Source: Chaetorhynchus papuensis
Lineage: Eukaryota; Chordata; Aves; Passeriformes; Rhipiduridae
Assembly (NCBI GenBank): GCA_013396525.1
Contig: VWYX01000666.1
Coordinates: forward strand, 189,263-253,262
DNA length: 64,000 bases
Direction of reading: 5' to 3'
Shown here: piece after piece, positions 60,137-64,000 of the stretch
Position numbering within the stretch: position 1 is the stretch's first letter
How the letters are laid out: every line of letters begins with the position of its first letter
The notes under the pieces: generated by a model
Seen by the model: only the letters and a program-made list of their open reading frames with translations
What the model was told of the DNA's origin: nothing
The model's database searches: none
Position numbers and translations under genes: made by a program

Positions 60137-63100
60137 CTTTTATTTTTAGGTAGATGACAAGAAGTACCAGTCATTTATTCCATGTTAGCATGTGTTATAT
60201 CATGATAAAACCAAATAAATAGTTAGATTTTTGTTAATTTGCCAAGTATGATCAAGTGCTTGGTATATTTATATATAGCTGTAAGTGAACAGAAATTGTG
60301 TGCTGCATTACACAAAAGCTTGTGCGAAAAAGAAACAACAAACTGTTGCTGTTTGATTACTGTTAAAGAGAGTTTAATGCAGAAATTTAGATTCTTTGTT
60401 CAGATTTTTTTTAGAAGTTGTTTATCTGTTTTCAAGTTGAGCTGAAAACCCCAGGCAAGTTCTGTAGAAGAAATAATGGTAAGATGTGGCACAAATCTTG
60501 ATCAGTTTAGGAAATCTGGTGCTTTGAGGGGACTCTTCTTACCCCACCTACTCAATAGTCTCTCCCAATAACAGGCTGGTCTTGTCCAGCCTCCTCCATG
60601 CACTTTTAGGTGTCTTATTGATCAGGAATGGCTGTTGCTTCATCTCATAAGCATTCCTAGGGAATTTAGGCAGCACATGAGGGACTACTTGGCATTGCAC
60701 ACACCTTTTTCTATCTTAGTTGAAAGCCTGGTTGTACACTGCTTCTAGAAAAACAAGTTTACTGTTCAGATTGCTTGTATGCCTCCTTGTTTGGCCAGGA
60801 CACACAGTGTGTAAACTCTGCCTGTTGCCTTTGGCCATGACTCCTGCTGATTGCATCAAGCAATACCTGGGGAAGATTGTAACTTTCAAAAGAGAGGTAG
60901 TGGCAACTTGCTGTGCCGGAGAAAAGACAATCCTTAAATTAGATCTGAAGCATATAGAATGAAAGGAAAAATACACTGCCATCAGTATCTTCAATGCCTT
61001 TCCCATGATGTTTCTGTAGAGTGGTGGTAAAAGTTTGAATTTATTTTCACTAGTCTCATTAAAAGTCAGCAGATCCTTTTAGCATAGAAAATTGTAAAAA
61101 CACCTGGTAAATTACACCCCAAAATAGGTTAATTGTTAGCTTTTTGTAATTATAATCAAGGGCTTTTATGTTTACTAAGGAAAAGTACTACCTGGGAGTG
61201 TAGATAGTATTATTGAATATAGAGCTCTTGATTTATTTTCAGCTTGTTTTCCCTTTGGTCTGATCATTCTGAATGACAAATCTGTTGTCCATGTGAACAC
61301 TGGGAACACTGACTTTTGCTTGCTGTGTATTCAATTCTAACAAGTAAGGACCTTGCTTGTAAATACTTCTGCAGCATAGTTTTCACCTATGCCCTACTTT
61401 GAGCAGATGACAGTATTTTCATCTTGCACTATGCAAGATGCTTTTAATTTGTTTAATGTAGTCAGCTGTAAATCATTTACTGTCCTTGAATGCCAAAATT
61501 GATGACTGCCATTACAATACTCTGAAGAGGTGTGAGAGAATCCACTTAAATGAAACAGCCACTTGGGCATCCTTATTCCTTCCATTTATGTTTTTGTTTT
61601 GGTAGCGGCAGTAAAAAAGTTTGTGTTTCACAGTTAGGTTTGTGTTTAGGTCAAACAGCTCTTCTTAGATGTTAGTGTGTACAGATGTACCTGCAGACAG
61701 ATACCTAATGTGAAAAGCCTTACACAGTTGTTTTAAGAGAGTAATGATGGCACAGTGGTGATTTTCTAATGTATGAGAAATTTGTAGAGCTGCTGATTGT
61801 TAACACTGGAGCTTAAACCGATAATACGGGGGCTAGCTCTTTGAGTGTTACTCAGATATTTTTTTTCCTCAGTCCATTTGCATGATTCTCCTGAATATAA
61901 TTTGTTCCGAAGTATGTCTTCACCTATTTGAAAATGCTTATTGTAGTATACAAACATTAGAGAGTCAAGAGATGATGTGAGCTCCTAAAATGGTACAGGT
62001 TTTAAATGGAAGAAAAACCACTTAGGTTCATGTCACACTTTGAAATCACATTTTAAACCTCTGCTTTGTGTCTAGCCACGAGAATATTGTAAAATACTGC
62101 ATTGCTAAGGCTATAGGTGGTATTAAAGAACGGTATGGACCCTGGATTAAACTCTGGATCTTTTGAGGATACATTAAAACACATTTGTTTTGGCATCCTT
62201 TTTTAAAATCTAAATTACTCTCAGAAAATCATCTGAAAGGAAATTTTAGAAAGACAAATGTGACCTGATTCACTAAATAATTTATTTTTTTTGTGAGGAA
62301 AATCTCTTGTCCTGTTGACTTTATTAGTTGATTAAGGTACTCAGAATATTCATGGAAAAAATAAAAACTGAAAGGCAGGGAGTCAAATAATGATGAGGTA
62401 TGTATTTGATTAGAAGTGTTAGTACATAAAAGAATAAAAATTGGGGTTTTTTTCTACATTTTACTGTTAGGATGTCACAAAAGAACTGCATGTAACTCAA
62501 ATACAGCTTTTTTTTCAGTCCATACGCAATGGGAGAAGGTGTGAAGGAGACTATATTCCTTTCCCTTAAGTCTTTTTAACTCTCTTCCAGCAGCATTTGA
62601 TGTTGATGCTGCTCTGTGTCTTTATTGTCCCTGCCATTGCTATTGATGTTGAATCTATGATACATGTTTCAATTAATAGGAGTAGAGTAGAAAAATGCTT
62701 TCCCCTCCTTGTACACAGCAGGCAAAGCATGGCAAGAATAAAGACATTGCAAGGCATAAAGGCCACGAGGCAAAAGTACGAAAGAATCATCCTAATGGTG
62801 AATGCTTATCAGTTGTTAAGTATTTACTTGTTAGCTGTATGTTTATATCTGCTGAATTTAAAGAGGAGGAAGAAAATTTGAGCGATGTTTGTATTCATCT
62901 GTGCTTTCTCAAATGTGTGTGTTAAAAATTAGGATCCCCAAACAGAGCAGGAAAAATGGAAGCTCCAAATGTGATGATGTTGGGCAAACTTGTGTACGGG
63001 CACCAAATTGCTTAATGCTTGCTTCCAGTTAAAACAACTCTCAATATTTGCATCTGAAAACATTTGGGAGAAATTACTAGGAAATGAGCAAGAACCTGCT

Positions 63101-63633
63101 GTAGAGTGATCTAAAAGTCTAATGTTTCACATAAATGGTTCACCTACTCTTAACTAATAATTTGGTGGGTTACAGCAGGCAATGGACAACTGTTCTAGTC
63201 AATAGAGGGTTGTGAAAAATGTAGGAGAAAGTCTCAGTTCTCTGTACTCCAGTAGACAAAGCTCTGCAAGTGTGGCTGCAAACTGTGAGTCTGGCCTTCA
63301 CTGAAAACTCAGTGTACACCACAAGGCAGATGCCAAGCTGCAACAGGGTACATTTCTTGATGGCCCTCTCCCCAATATTACCTGCTATCTTGTTTACTTC
63401 TGTTGAGTCTAGGGCGTGTAGGAGGTGATGCAGATCTGGGAATATCCATCCTGCACCTGAGGATGACAGGACACAGTCACACTTGGCATTACCCCACCTG
63501 AGCTCTTTGTTTGGCTCCCTTGAAAGCTGTCAGTGATTCCAGCTGACCTGGAATGAAGTGAACAGGGAGTGTGCTTGGCTGGTGTCAGCTGGTTGGTGTT
63601 GCTCCATTGCTGTTTCACTAACAGTACATAGCC
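60137..63633. other. Non-coding unique sequence, no gene seen
   Basis: AT-rich. Frames of up to 96 codons lie on opposite strands at 60.72-61.0 kb and 62.57-62.93 kb, and are unrecognised. No interspersed repeat was recognised before the CR1 at the right edge. Confidence 0.5.
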
Positions 63634-63869
63634 AGAATCATAAACTCATAGAATGGTTTGGGCTGGAAGGGAACTTTACTTAAAGACCATTTAGTTCCAA
63701 ACCCCCTGCCATGGGCAGGGACATCTTTCACTAGACCTGGTTGCTCATCCAACCTGGCCTTGAATACTTCCAGGGATGGGACCTCCACAGCTTCTCTGGG
63801 CAACCTGTTCCAGTGCCTCACAGTAAAGAATTTCCTCCTAATATCTATTCTAAACCTGCCCTCTTGCAT
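63618..63869 (-). pseudogene. CR1 ORF2 C-terminal remnant
   Basis: An 83-codon open stretch whose first half is the end of the CR1 ORF2 protein. QEGRFRIDIRRKFFTV and HWNRLPREAVEVPSLEVF are visible, followed by KARLD. The second half, from about codon 45, is 3' UTR read through (VPAHGRGFG is the translated GCCATGGGCAGGG box), showing that the original stop was lost or the frame shifted. The methionine at 63869 is internal to ORF2 and not a real start. Such fragments are often wrongly listed as host proteins. Confidence 0.9.
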
Positions 63870-64000
63870 TTTAAATTCATTACAATTTGTCCTATCAACT
63901 TCTAAAAAGTTGCTCTCCAGCTTTCCTGTAGACCTCCTTTGGGTACTAGAAAGCTGCTGGAAGGTCTCTCAGAGCCTTCTGTTCTCCAGGCTGAACCTGG
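63634..64000 (-). mobile_element. CR1 LINE, 3' end, cut by the window edge
   Basis: The reverse strand is the classic 3' part of an avian CR1. Read on the + strand, it begins with the complement of the terminal repeat (AGAATCATAAACTCATAGAA at 63634-63653), then GGTTTGGGCTGGAAGGGAAC. The 3' UTR box CCCTGCCATGGGCAGGGACA follows at 63704-63723, then the end of ORF2. It continues past 64000 with TCCAGGCTGAACCTGG. Compared with the copies at 30, 37 and 43 kb it is much better preserved, implying a younger insertion. The 5' extent and any target duplication lie outside the window. Confidence 0.95.

Noticed and set aside
63618..63869. 83-codon - strand frame that could be taken for a small host protein
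   Set aside because: Its N-terminal half is the end of CR1 ORF2 and its second half is CR1 3' UTR.
1..64000. CRISPR arrays, tRNA or rRNA genes, bacterial-type operons
   Set aside because: No regularly spaced direct repeats with unique spacers, no tRNA-like cloverleaf box pairs noticed by eye, and the DNA is clearly vertebrate nuclear.

Overview
This is vertebrate nuclear DNA, most probably from a bird. It is AT-rich and interrupted by stop codons in all frames, with no operon-like gene packing. Its recognisable repeats are CR1-type LINEs, including one at the right edge with the typical avian CR1 3' end, and a solo long terminal repeat (LTR) of class II endogenous-retrovirus type. I could not identify any host protein-coding exon, rRNA or tRNA. 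The longest open frame is 158 codons and looks accidental. The window is best read as a large intron or a gene-poor intergenic tract.

Layout. 0-1.85 kb: featureless unique sequence. 1.86-2.41 kb: a 554-bp solo LTR in + orientation, with TG...CA ends, a 6-bp target-site duplication (TCTTTG), a TATA-like box and a polyadenylation signal. 2.4-30 kb: mostly unique sequence with an A/C-rich low-complexity block (10.5 kb), an ATCT microsatellite (22.4 kb), a CpG-rich patch (27.6 kb), small inverted repeats (6.35 and 20.3 kb) and a C-rich tract (18.3 kb). 30-46 kb: a repeat graveyard. It holds a decayed CR1 endonuclease region (30.1-30.6 kb), a CR1 3' tail (32.8 kb), an old CR1 from reverse transcriptase towards the 3' end (37.0-37.8 kb), another old CR1 (43.4-44.1 kb), an opposite-strand CR1 piece (44.2-44.3 kb) and a probable old CR1 3' UTR (46.0 kb). 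46-63.6 kb: unique sequence with A-rich runs (48.6 and 56.8 kb), a GC-richer block (55.3-55.9 kb) and a TA-rich repeat (60.0 kb). 63.63-64.0 kb: the 3' end of a better-preserved CR1 on the - strand, cut by the window edge.

No genes here act together. The biology visible is transposon history: at least two age classes of CR1 (old and heavily mutated, versus the better-preserved right-edge copy) and one apparently recent LTR insertion that still carries many CpGs and an intact target-site duplication. I found no convincing evidence of a new biological system. The items most worth checking are the solo LTR, the perfect 12-bp hairpin at 43.08 kb, the CpG-rich patch at 27.6 kb and a few open blocks flanked by splice-like sites. 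All repeat calls come from recognising family sequence by eye; no alignment was run.
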